Shown piece by piece: positions 37,682 through 45,385 of a stretch of DNA of 64,000 nt. The DNA comes from Pseudoalteromonas peptidolytica (GTDB lineage: Bacteria; Pseudomonadota; Gammaproteobacteria; Enterobacterales; Alteromonadaceae): assembly GCF_012641745.1 (NCBI RefSeq), contig NZ_WEHZ01000001.1, forward strand, positions 1 through 64,000. The letters run 5' to 3'. The notes below the pieces were generated by a model. The model did not search any database. It worked only from the letters and a program-made list of their open reading frames with translations, and was not told where the DNA came from. Both the position numbers and the translations under genes were made by a program. The first letter of the stretch is position 1. The number at the start of each line of letters is the position of its first letter.

Positions 37682-37962
37682 TTATCTTTTCCCTTTGGGT
37701 ACTCCATTAATATTCTTTTACTAACAATGACAACGCTATAGTCCTGCCTGAGCCTTGTTTGTGTATTTTGTGTTAAACAAATGAAACGCTCAAGTGTAAA
37801 AATCTGAAACAGTCTAAGCTTTTGGACTCATACCTTTGTAAGATCTGACACTAGAAGGAACAGTAAGGCGCTGTACTTGAAGTAACGCACACTGAAAAAG
37901 CAATGCGTTACGCACATCACGTTCCTTTTTGGCATTTTCAGCATATTAAAAAGGACAGCAAC

Positions 37963-38316
37963 ATGAGAAAACGTAAGACTGAAACGTTTGAAACAAGCAT
38001 GACGCAAATTGGTGAGCCAGAGAGTTCAACTGATTTAAGCACCATGAAGCTACGCGTTGAGACTCAAGACGCAATCGAAATTACATCCTTCAGATTACTC
38101 ATCTATATTTTATCTGGAAAGTGTTCTTTTTTTAGTCTCTCTGGACTGCATCAAGATACTAAGTGCCCATTATGTGCGTTAGCGTATCGTCAACGTGAGC
38201 AAAAAGGTACACAACGAAAACTTATAGCTGACAAGCAAAACGGACAGATAAACCAACGATCCAAACCGCACAAAATGCTATGGCAGGCACAAGACTGGTG
38301 GAAATACTTGGAATAA
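37963..38316 (+). CDS. Hypothetical protein
   Basis: 117 codons from the ATG at 37963, which has AAAAAGGACAG upstream; the frame also extends to 37903 without RBS. The sequence starts MRKRKTETFETSMTQIGEPE and later carries a C-P-L-C pair (TKCPLCALAY) and a basic tail. No family recognised. The DNA just behind it (38322-38444) encodes a 40-codon stretch in another frame (RPHAQNLRHVLNAIEGSFIS), so both may be pieces of one broken gene. Real but unproven. Confidence 0.35.
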   Translation: MRKRKTETFETSMTQIGEPESSTDLSTMKLRVETQDAIEITSFRLLIYILSGKCSFFSLSGLHQDTKCPLCALAYRQREQKGTQRKLIADKQNGQINQRSKPHKMLWQAQDWWKYLE

Positions 38317-38540
38317 CTTAATACGAAAAAGTGTGTTATCGCCCTCATGCACAAAATTTGCGTCATGTGCTCAATGCTATTGAAGGTAGCTTTATTTCTG
38401 GTTATGTCGATGGTGGAGGTGCGCTTAAAAAGAGTTACAGCTAGTGCCCTGTGCTATAGAAGATGCGCAGGAGTTCTACCCACCACTAAACAGGTAGTTG
38501 GTAACGGACATCTGCAAACCTATTTGGACGGGAAAAATAA

Positions 38541-38587
38541 AAAAGCCTTGTATTTATTAGCACTTCGGCAAGAAATACAAGACTTTT
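38541..38587 (-). terminator. Terminator of yicC
   Basis: AAAAGCCTTGTATTT / AAATACAAGACTTTT inverted repeat (15 bp, one mismatch, 17-base loop). On the minus strand it follows yicC and ends in a T-rich run (38532-38544). Confidence 0.8.
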
Positions 38588-38625
38588 AAGACATTCTCTG
38601 AACGGGTGACTTTCTACCCAAGAAT

Positions 38626-39486
38626 CTATTCGATGTTTTGGATCTGCTCACGCATCTGTTCGATCAGCACTTTTAGTTCTACAGCGGCGTTGGTGATGTC
38701 GCTGTTGATCGACTTTGAAGCAAGGGTGTTAGATTCGCGGTTAAATTCTTGCATCATAAAGTCTAAACGACGACCACACGCGCCTCCTTTTTTGAGGATT
38801 TTGTGGGTTTCTTTAACGTGTGACTTAAGACGGTCGAGTTCTTCGGCAACATCTTGTTTTTGTGCAAGATAAATAAGTTCTTGCTCTAAGCGGCCTTCGT
38901 CAATGTCGGTTTTGAGTTCTTCAAGCTTTTGAGAAAGCTTTTCACGTTGCCATTTTGTCACCTCAGGCATATGCCCTTCAACAATGGCAACTTGTTCTAA
39001 TATACCGTCGAGGCGGGTGGTGATCATGGTCTCTAGATTTTCACCTTCACTTGCACGCGCCGCTTTAAAGTCTTCAACTAGATCGTCAAAGCCACTTAAC
39101 AGCTCGCTGTTTACGGAGTCCAAATCAACTTCTTCGGCTTCCATCACGCCTGGCCAGCGTAGAATATCTACGGGATTGATGTCGCCACCACTTTGAGATT
39201 GCAGCCACTTTGCGCTTTCAACAAGTTGCTTCGCGAGTGCTTCGTTGACACTGAGTTGGCCTACGTGCGCTGGGTTGGCGGTGAACTTTAGGAATACTTC
39301 AACTTTGCCGCGTTGTAGGTGCTTACGCAGGCGCTCACGTATTACTGGCTCTAAGCCTCTAAATTGTTCCGGTGCGCGGATAAAGGTTTCAAGATAGCGT
39401 TGATTAACTGAACGAATTTCCCAAACCCCAGTGCCCCAATCACCTTTCACTTCTTTGCGGGCGTAGGCGGTCATACTATGGATCAT
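38626..39486 (-). CDS. yicC: YicC-family endoribonuclease
   Basis: 286 residues, the family length. YicC is an endoribonuclease affecting small-RNA turnover in E. coli. N-terminal signature MIHSMTAYARKE, then WEIRSVNQRYLE; C-terminal DUF1732 block GRRLDFMMQEFNRESNTLASKS. Divergent from rph-pyrE, the arrangement common in gammaproteobacteria. Ends at the terminator at 38541. Confidence 0.95.
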   Translation of the reverse strand: MIHSMTAYARKEVKGDWGTGVWEIRSVNQRYLETFIRAPEQFRGLEPVIRERLRKHLQRGKVEVFLKFTANPAHVGQLSVNEALAKQLVESAKWLQSQSGGDINPVDILRWPGVMEAEEVDLDSVNSELLSGFDDLVEDFKAARASEGENLETMITTRLDGILEQVAIVEGHMPEVTKWQREKLSQKLEELKTDIDEGRLEQELIYLAQKQDVAEELDRLKSHVKETHKILKKGGACGRRLDFMMQEFNRESNTLASKSINSDITNAAVELKVLIEQMREQIQNIE

Positions 39487-39579
39487 ATAAAGTCCCTAAA
39501 ATTTAGCTTGGTTTAACCGCAGCATTATAGCCGAATTTCCACACAGCCCTAAAGTGAATTTTATTTTTAGTCGGATCGC

Positions 39580-39609
39580 GTGGCATAGTCTTTGTGATCC
39601 CTTTATAAT
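39580..39609 (+). promoter_or_regulatory. Sigma-70-type promoter of rph-pyrE
   Basis: GTGGCA (39580-39585), 18-base spacer, TATAAT (39604-39609); 32 bases upstream of the rph ATG, with GGGGGA as ribosome-binding site in between. Confidence 0.6.
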
Positions 39610-39641
39610 GTACGGCAAATTTTGATGATGGGGGAACGTGG

Positions 39642-40355
39642 ATGCGTCCAAGCGAAAGAACTGCAAATCAGATCAGGCCGGTTACATTTACTCGTAACTA
39701 TACTATGCACGCTGAAGGCTCAGTAATGGTGGAGTTTGGTAACACAAAAGTGTTATGCACAGCTTCTGTAGAAGCCGGTGTACCACGCTTTATGAAGGGG
39801 CAAGGCAAGGGCTGGATCACCGCAGAATACGGTATGCTTCCGCGCTCTACACATACGCGCAACAACCGTGAAGCAGCGCGCGGTAAACAAGGTGGCCGCA
39901 CCATGGAAATTCAACGCTTAATCGCGCGTGCTTTACGTGCCGCGGTTGATTTAAAAGCGTTAGGTGAAAACACAATTACCATTGACTGTGATGTTATCCA
40001 AGCTGATGGTGGTACTCGTACTGCGTCAATCAGTGGTGCTTGTGTGGCATTGGTTGATGCACTAACGCACATGCGTGCAAAAGGCATGATTAATGTAAAC
40101 CCATTAAAATTTATGATCGCGGCAATTTCGGTTGGGGTTTATAAAGGTCAGCCAATCACGGATCTCGAGTATCTTGAAGACTCAGAAGCCGAAACAGACA
40201 TGAACGTGATCATGACTGAAACCGGTAAGCTCATTGAAGTACAAGGTACTGCTGAAGGCGAACCTTTCTCGTTTGACGAGCTAGACGAGCTACTTGGCTT
40301 GGCGAAACATTCAATTAGAGAAATTATTGATCTACAAAAGCAAGCGCTAGCATAA
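39642..40355 (+). CDS. rph: Ribonuclease PH
   Basis: 237 residues. Phosphorolytic 3'-5' exoribonuclease that trims tRNA 3' ends. Signature at the N-terminus MRPS.RT..QIRP...TR.Y..HAEGSV, then [18 protein letters not shown], and [16 protein letters not shown]. Full length, unlike the frameshifted rph of E. coli K-12. Followed 20 bp later by pyrE, forming the usual rph-pyrE operon. Confidence 0.97.
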   Translation: MRPSERTANQIRPVTFTRNYTMHAEGSVMVEFGNTKVLCTASVEAGVPRFMKGQGKGWITAEYGMLPRSTHTRNNREAARGKQGGRTMEIQRLIARALRAAVDLKALGENTITIDCDVIQADGGTRTASISGACVALVDALTHMRAKGMINVNPLKFMIAAISVGVYKGQPITDLEYLEDSEAETDMNVIMTETGKLIEVQGTAEGEPFSFDELDELLGLAKHSIREIIDLQKQALA

Positions 40356-40375
40356 TCAACACTCGGTAGAAAAAC

Positions 40376-41020
40376 ATGAAACAGTATCAAAAAGAGTTTA
40401 TTGAATTTGCCTTAGAAAAGCAGGTGCTGAAGTTTGGTGAGTTTACGTTAAAATCAGGCCGCACAAGTCCTTACTTTTTCAATGCAGGCTTATTTAACAC
40501 GGGTCGTGATCTTGCCCGTTTAGGCCGTTTTTATGCGTCAGCATTGGAAGATGCAGGTATTGAGTTTGATGTGTTGTTTGGCCCAGCATATAAAGGTATT
40601 CCTATTGCAACCACTACAGCGGTTGCCCTTGCCGATCATCACAATAAAGATGTGCCTTATTGCTTTAATCGTAAAGAAAAGAAAGAGCACGGTGAAGGCG
40701 GCAACTTAGTAGGTTCTGCACTTGAGGGTCGTATTATGTTGGTTGATGATGTTATCACGGCGGGCACTGCTATTCGTGAGTCAATGGAAATCATCGCTGC
40801 CAACGGTGCCGATCTTGCTGGTGTATTAATTGCGTTGGACCGTCAAGAAAAAGGCAAAGCTGAGCTTTCTGCTATTCAGGAAGTTGAGCGCGATTTTAAT
40901 ACTCAGGTAGTTTCTATCGTTAAGCTTGCTGATCTGATCACTTACCTTGAGCAACAAGGTGGTATGGATGCACACCTAGATGCAGTTAAAGCATACCGTG
41001 ATAGCTATGGCGTAGCGTAA
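40376..41020 (+). CDS. pyrE: Orotate phosphoribosyltransferase
   Basis: 214 residues, the family length. Makes orotidine monophosphate from orotate and PRPP, fifth step of pyrimidine synthesis. PRPP-binding motif [27 protein letters not shown]; flexible loop [13 protein letters not shown] with the catalytic lysines. Second gene of rph-pyrE and followed by a hairpin at 41046-41066. No pyrimidine attenuator is evident in the short rph-pyrE gap. Confidence 0.97.
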   Translation: MKQYQKEFIEFALEKQVLKFGEFTLKSGRTSPYFFNAGLFNTGRDLARLGRFYASALEDAGIEFDVLFGPAYKGIPIATTTAVALADHHNKDVPYCFNRKEKKEHGEGGNLVGSALEGRIMLVDDVITAGTAIRESMEIIAANGADLAGVLIALDRQEKGKAELSAIQEVERDFNTQVVSIVKLADLITYLEQQGGMDAHLDAVKAYRDSYGVA

Positions 41021-41045
41021 TACAGCTCGCGTTTTGTATTATTGA

Positions 41046-41066
41046 GCGGTTAGGTTTACTAGCCGC
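41046..41066 (+). terminator. Terminator of rph-pyrE
   Basis: GCGGTTAG - GTTTA - CTAGCCGC stem (one G-U pair), followed by a pyrimidine-rich CTATTCTCTTTT. Confidence 0.6.
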
Positions 41067-41150
41067 CTATTCTCTTTTCACTTCTTTTACTTTGCGTTCG
41101 TATAATCAAAGGCACTATATTTTTCTGAGCGTTAAGTGAATTACTGATAT

Positions 41151-41876
41151 TTAATTTAAACTGACTATGGGTATATGCCGTAGCGCCCAATTAGCTAGCT
41201 CAACGCGGTTGCGTGAGTTCGTTTTTTTAAACGCGCTATAGATATGAGTTTTTACTGTATGACTACTTATATTTAGCTTGTCAGCGATATCTTCATTTTT
41301 GGCACCCGCCGCGATTAGTTTGATCACTGATTTTTCTCTACAGGTGAGTATACTTAGCTCTTCACTGTTTAAGACTATATCGCTATTAGGCAGCGTTTGA
41401 GGGAGTGCAGCAAGTAGCTCACTAAATGCGGTAGAAATAGCACTTCGACAAAACCAAAGCTCACCTTTTAAGACTCTGCTAAGTCCTTTAAATAGAGTTT
41501 CGGGGGGGGAGTTCTGGTAAAGTAAGCCTTTCACATTACCAAGTAATGCTGTTTTTTCATTTACTTCTTCGGGATTGGCATTGAACAACAAAACTTTATG
41601 GGTTGCGGCCAATAGCTTAACTTCAGCACTTATCAGCTCGTTACAGTCTCGGTGTTCAGTATCCACCAAAAAAAGAGCGGTTTGTGCGCGTAAATTTGGC
41701 TCAGGAAGTCTGGTATCAACTTTAACTGAGCTGCCTAAGGTTTCTAACACTTTTATTAATAGTGTGTAGTTGGTAGAGCTTGTATCGGCTTTGGCGTGAG
41801 TTAAGATAAAAAAGTTGCGTTTTTGCCACTCGATGAAATCATTAGAATTTTCCTTAGTAAGCATGGATGTACTCAA
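41151..41876 (-). CDS. LuxR-type regulator resembling CsgD
   Basis: 241 residues. The C-terminal helix-turn-helix (LTCREKSVIKLIAAGAKNEDIADKLNISSHTVKTHIYSAFKKTNSRNRVELANWA) is LuxR/FixJ type. The N-terminal half lacks the usual response-regulator aspartate pocket and instead follows the CsgD plan: a stretch like LLFNANPEE...LGNVKGLLYQNSPPETLFKGLSRVLKGELWF aligns with CsgD LLLNTPEDYPYRDIENW.HINGVFYS...VVNGLQGVLRGE. It is therefore a candidate regulator of the csg locus 27 kb away and of other matrix genes. The assignment is by resemblance only. Single gene. Confidence 0.7.
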   Translation of the reverse strand: MSTSMLTKENSNDFIEWQKRNFFILTHAKADTSSTNYTLLIKVLETLGSSVKVDTRLPEPNLRAQTALFLVDTEHRDCNELISAEVKLLAATHKVLLFNANPEEVNEKTALLGNVKGLLYQNSPPETLFKGLSRVLKGELWFCRSAISTAFSELLAALPQTLPNSDIVLNSEELSILTCREKSVIKLIAAGAKNEDIADKLNISSHTVKTHIYSAFKKTNSRNRVELANWALRHIPIVSLN

Positions 41877-42134
41877 TCCTTTTTTATTTTATTTAAAAAT
41901 TAATATACATAGTTTTTACAAAAAGTTAAGTTTTTTATAATTTGGGTTTGCTGAATTAACGACTCTATTTTTGGCGTTAAAACGTTAGGTAATAAGACGC
42001 TATTGTTGAATTTTACTGGAGCTTCAGTGCTTTAGAATGGTCATGTAGGTAAAGGCCAGCTACGTAGGCAAGCCTTTATCGAATAATACAAAAGTATAGT
42101 GTTATCTCTAGCTGAGGGGGTATCTTAGCCTCAA

Positions 42135-42263
42135 CTTGAGATAAGAAGTTAGTTAATCAACTAAAATACCTAAACCCAGACGTGCAACATCACGCTAGCC
42201 GGAAGCTATCTCTTAAAACAAATTTCACCCTAAGGGATAACAGCGGCTAGAGAACAAGTTATC
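42135..42263 (+). repeat. Repeat family B copy
   Basis: Carries the 32-bp block (42135-42166) and the GGATAACAGCGGCTAGAGAA block shared with 6117-6275. It abuts a repeat-A copy. The spacer 41877-42476 is otherwise empty. Confidence 0.5.
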
Positions 42264-42268
42264 ATCTA

Positions 42269-42476
42269 TACCAATTTGACTTAATACTTGCTCAATTTGA
42301 AGGAGTAAATCTGACGCTAACAGCGTTAAAAATTTCTTATTTAGAACAACTAAATAGCAAAATTTTTGCCTTGCCTACACGGATGTAGGTACCTTGGCGA
42401 TAGCAGGACGCGGAAGCGGTGTTATCGACAAGATTTTCTTACCTCAAAATAGATCACTTAATTAAAAAAATTGGTA
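42269..42476 (+). repeat. Repeat family A, complete reference copy (MITE-like)
   Basis: 208 bp bounded by TACCAATTT and AAATTGGTA, inverted ends of nine bases. TA occurs next to the inner CC/GG at both ends, so a TA target duplication is possible. Blocks in order: ATACTTGCTCAATTTGAAGGAG, TGACGCTAACAGCG, CTTATTTAGAACAACTAAATA, central GCCTAC..GTAGGTACC module, GAC-GC-GGAAGCGGTGTTATC, CACTTAATTAA. It has no coding capacity. Its right end touches the stop codon of the M23 protease gene (42477-42479), and an inverted copy lies on the other side of that gene. Confidence 0.8.
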
Positions 42477-43637
42477 TTACTTATACAATGCTCTCCATGC
42501 ACAGGTGCGGTAACCGTTTTTCTCAAAGTAGAAGCGGCTGCAATTATCGTCATAGTTGTAGTTACCAACGTCTATGCGATAGCCACTGATGTACCAATTA
42601 TGAAGTGAAATATGCCCGCCATTATAGAGTAAAGAGAAGTGCACATGAGGGCCTGTTGATTGACCTCCTTGGCATAATGCTGTTGATTTGTCGTCGGCAT
42701 AGCGGCCGAGCCACGCGCCTGCGGATACCACATCACCAGTATTATATTGGAGGCTTTCCATATGGTAGTACTGAGTTGAGTAGCCACTTGAGTGTGTTAC
42801 TCGAATATTACATTGTGAGTAGCGCGTGACGGTACCGCTGTGCGCGGCTTGCACCCAAGGTGTATTACTACCCCAACCACCAGACCCATTATTAAAGTCC
42901 AATGAAGAGTATGGGTATCCAGATCCGGTATTCGAGTGTGCGCCACCACTATACCAAGCGTAACCTGAAGGCCAAGGAAAGTTGAGAGTGAAACTGGCGA
43001 GTGTGCCTACTTGTGAGTCTTTTGAGGCCGTAAAGTGTGAAACGCCACCTTCCTTGAGTGCCAAAGATTCACCATTAAATAATGTCTGATAAACATTAAA
43101 TAGTTGATTGACTGGCATATTAGTCAGATCAGCAAGGGCAACGGTGGCTTCATTTACTGCTGGAAAGGCTTGTAAGCCCATTTCAGTTTGAAGTTTTTGG
43201 AACGCGTAATATCGACCACTTAAATTTAGCGCGATATCTTTAAGTTGCGCATCGAAGCCTGTTTCATGCGAGAGTTTTCCAAACGGTGCTAAGTATGCCT
43301 CTGGCGTTGGCGTGCTAATGATGCCAGATGACATTTCCATTAAAGCGAGCAATAGCTTTGGATTGATACTGGCATAGCCTGCGTAATGCAAGATGACCTC
43401 TAGTTTATCGTTGAGATGGGGCGCAGTTGTATCAAGAGTTTGTTGCCAATCAACATACTGCAGCGCGTTACTAAATAGAAATAGATCTGGGTTCACGGCC
43501 ATCAGGCTGGTGATTGGTAAGCTACGAACATGCTCTGCGGTAAAATCAGGTAGCGAGATTGAGTCGTGTTGACCTGCTGCTGTAGCTTGGTGCGAAAGCA
43601 ATGCGAGTATACATGCTGATAGATAGTGGTGTTTCAT
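42477..43637 (-). CDS. Secreted M23 metalloprotease (LasA/pseudoalterin-type)
   Basis: 386 residues. Signal peptide about 1-20 (ATAAG), a propeptide of about 185 residues, and a C-terminal M23A catalytic domain with HSNTGSGYPYSSLDF (zinc His and Asp) and GPHVHFSL (HxH with the third zinc ligand). The YSG..HSNTG...YPYSSLDFN region and the Cys-rich end (CSRFYFEKNGYRTCAW) match LasA and Pseudoalteromonas pseudoalterin, which cut glycyl bonds in elastin and in peptidoglycan cross-bridges and can lyse Gram-positive bacteria; these functions are inferred. Bracketed by inverted repeat-A copies; its stop codon directly abuts one. Confidence 0.9.
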   Translation of the reverse strand: MKHHYLSACILALLSHQATAAGQHDSISLPDFTAEHVRSLPITSLMAVNPDLFLFSNALQYVDWQQTLDTTAPHLNDKLEVILHYAGYASINPKLLLALMEMSSGIISTPTPEAYLAPFGKLSHETGFDAQLKDIALNLSGRYYAFQKLQTEMGLQAFPAVNEATVALADLTNMPVNQLFNVYQTLFNGESLALKEGGVSHFTASKDSQVGTLASFTLNFPWPSGYAWYSGGAHSNTGSGYPYSSLDFNNGSGGWGSNTPWVQAAHSGTVTRYSQCNIRVTHSSGYSTQYYHMESLQYNTGDVVSAGAWLGRYADDKSTALCQGGQSTGPHVHFSLLYNGGHISLHNWYISGYRIDVGNYNYDDNCSRFYFEKNGYRTCAWRALYK

Positions 43638-43824
43638 GCTGTATCCTGTTTGTTTGTTTTTTGTTCAGATTAAGTTGTAACCAAGTGTAATTGTTTTGTA
43701 AAATAAAAGTTTTGTTTTGACTGGGTTTAACAAGGGGGCTGTTTGGCTCGAAGTGTTCGGACGAAACAAAAGGAATACATAAACTATGCAATCGCTGAGG
43801 TGAAGGCCATCCAAGAGTGAATGA

Positions 43825-44031
43825 TGCCAATTTTCTTAATTAAGTGGTCTGTTTTGAGGCGAGAAAATCTTGTCGATGACACCGTTTCCGCGTCTTGCTC
43901 TCGCCGAGGTACCTACGTCCTGTAGGCAAGGTAAAAATTTTGCTATTTAGTTGTTCTAAATAAGAAACTTTTAACGCTGTTAGCGTCAGATTTACTCCTT
44001 AAAATTGAGCAAGTATTAAGTCAAATTGGTA
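43825..44031 (-). repeat. Repeat family A, complete copy in inverted orientation
   Basis: The reverse complement of 42269-42476 with few differences, including the central module and both ends (TGCCAATTT ... AAATTGGTA). With that copy it brackets the M23 gene as an inverted pair 1.35 kb apart. Its right end is only 13 bases from the stop of the REC-GGDEF gene. Confidence 0.8.
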
Positions 44032-44043
44032 TGAGTTGTTTTG

Positions 44044-44976
44044 TTATTGCTCAGTTGATTCAGTTTCGTTATATAGAGCGTATGGGAGCTGATTACTTTT
44101 GGCGAAGTACATGGCTTTATCTGCTTTTGCAACCAGTTCAGCGGCCGAAGCCGCGTCGGACGGATAAATGACAGCGCCGATACTTAAACTTAACTTTACT
44201 TCTTGAATACAGCCGCTTTCATCTTGTAAACAATAGGTATCGCTAAGCAAGTCATATTTGTGTTGTACGAGCTTTTTAAGTTGGTTTTTTTCGCAAAGAT
44301 TGGGTGCAATAACGACAAACTCATCTCCGCCATAGCGGGCGACAAAATCAGATGCACGTTTGTACATTTTGAGCTTCGCTGAGATTATTTTTAACAATTG
44401 ATCACCGGCTTGGTGACCGAGCGTATCATTGACCGGTTTAAAGTTATCTAAATCAATGAACAACAAACCAAATCCGTGACCATATCGCTCAGAGCCTGAT
44501 ATGGCTTTTTCTAGTTCAGTATCAAATGCTCCACGGTTGTGAAGCATGGTTAGTTTGTCCATGACAACTAAGTTTTCTAAATTGCGATGCATCTCATAAC
44601 GTTCTTTTGAAAAGGTGATAGTGCGAGCAAGCAGTGGGCCGCTGAGTTCATGCTTAGGTATATAGTCTTGTGCACCTAATTGTATGGCCTTTTCACGAAA
44701 AAGCGTTTCTGACACCCCTGTTAACACTACGATAGGGGCGCGTATATTAAGCTGTTTTACTTTAATTAAAGTGGATAGTCCTTGGCTTTCTTCGATATTT
44801 AGGTCGAGCAATAACACGTCAGGCTTAACTGTGTTGATTGCATGATCAAGCTGTTCGAGATTGATAAAGTGCTTCACATTAAACTTTTGTCTGCCTTCGA
44901 CTTTGGCAAGCGTGCGCTTTACCAAGTAGGCATCTTCATCGTTGTCTTCTAGAAGGTAAACAAGACATGTATTCAT
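44044..44976 (-). CDS. Response regulator with diguanylate cyclase domain (REC-GGDEF)
   Basis: 310 residues. Receiver domain about 1-125 with phospho-acceptor Asp58 (DVLLLDLN) and Lys108 (YIPKHE), then a GGDEF domain with intact GGDEF (216-220) and the inhibitory I-site RxxD (Arg207-Asp210) five residues before it. It should make c-di-GMP when phosphorylated, with product inhibition. Third gene of the operon with the kinase and the single-domain regulator; two bases separate it from the latter. Confidence 0.93.
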   Translation of the reverse strand: MNTCLVYLLEDNDEDAYLVKRTLAKVEGRQKFNVKHFINLEQLDHAINTVKPDVLLLDLNIEESQGLSTLIKVKQLNIRAPIVVLTGVSETLFREKAIQLGAQDYIPKHELSGPLLARTITFSKERYEMHRNLENLVVMDKLTMLHNRGAFDTELEKAISGSERYGHGFGLLFIDLDNFKPVNDTLGHQAGDQLLKIISAKLKMYKRASDFVARYGGDEFVVIAPNLCEKNQLKKLVQHKYDLLSDTYCLQDESGCIQEVKLSLSIGAVIYPSDAASAAELVAKADKAMYFAKSNQLPYALYNETESTEQ

Positions 44977-44978
44977 AG

Positions 44979-45383
44979 TTATCCCTGCACAACTCGATTG
45001 TTATCAAACCAATATTGTTTTATCAACTTAATTAATGACTCTAAATCACGCAAACGTCCAGGTTTGGTGATGTAGGATTTTGCACCGAGTTGATACGCTT
45101 TGCGGATATCACTGTGATGTGTGGAGGTGGTGTAACACACCGTAATTAAATTATCTATCATGTGCTCAGCGCGTAAAGCTTCCATTACCTCGAAGCCGCT
45201 CATCACAGGCATATTCAAGTCTAACAACAGCACTTGGTTGGGGGTTGTACAGGTGTTGAGATAATCCAGCAAAGCATGACCATCTGAAAAGATTTTCAAC
45301 TCAGGTGCGTTATCTATACTGCGATAGGCACGTTCAAAGAAATAGACATCATCGGGGTCATCCTCAACTAATAACAGTTCCAT
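44979..45383 (-). CDS. Single-domain response regulator (Rcp1-like)
   Basis: 134 residues, receiver only. Acidic pair EDDPDD (7-12), phospho-acceptor Asp55 (VLLLDLNMPVMSG), Thr in YTTS and Lys in YITKPG. It belongs to the Rcp1-type receivers that pair with phytochrome-like kinases; the kinase upstream has that kind of phosphorylation site. Probably a relay or phosphate sink between the kinase and the REC-GGDEF protein. Two bases from each neighbour. Confidence 0.92.
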   Translation of the reverse strand: MELLLVEDDPDDVYFFERAYRSIDNAPELKIFSDGHALLDYLNTCTTPNQVLLLDLNMPVMSGFEVMEALRAEHMIDNLITVCYTTSTHHSDIRKAYQLGAKSYITKPGRLRDLESLIKLIKQYWFDNNRVVQG

Positions 45384-45385
45384 TA

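Noticed and set aside
38347-38589. 80-codon + frame before yicC
   Set aside because: Its end lies within the yicC terminator, no RBS; another frame in the same place gives a more protein-like but broken 40-codon stretch.
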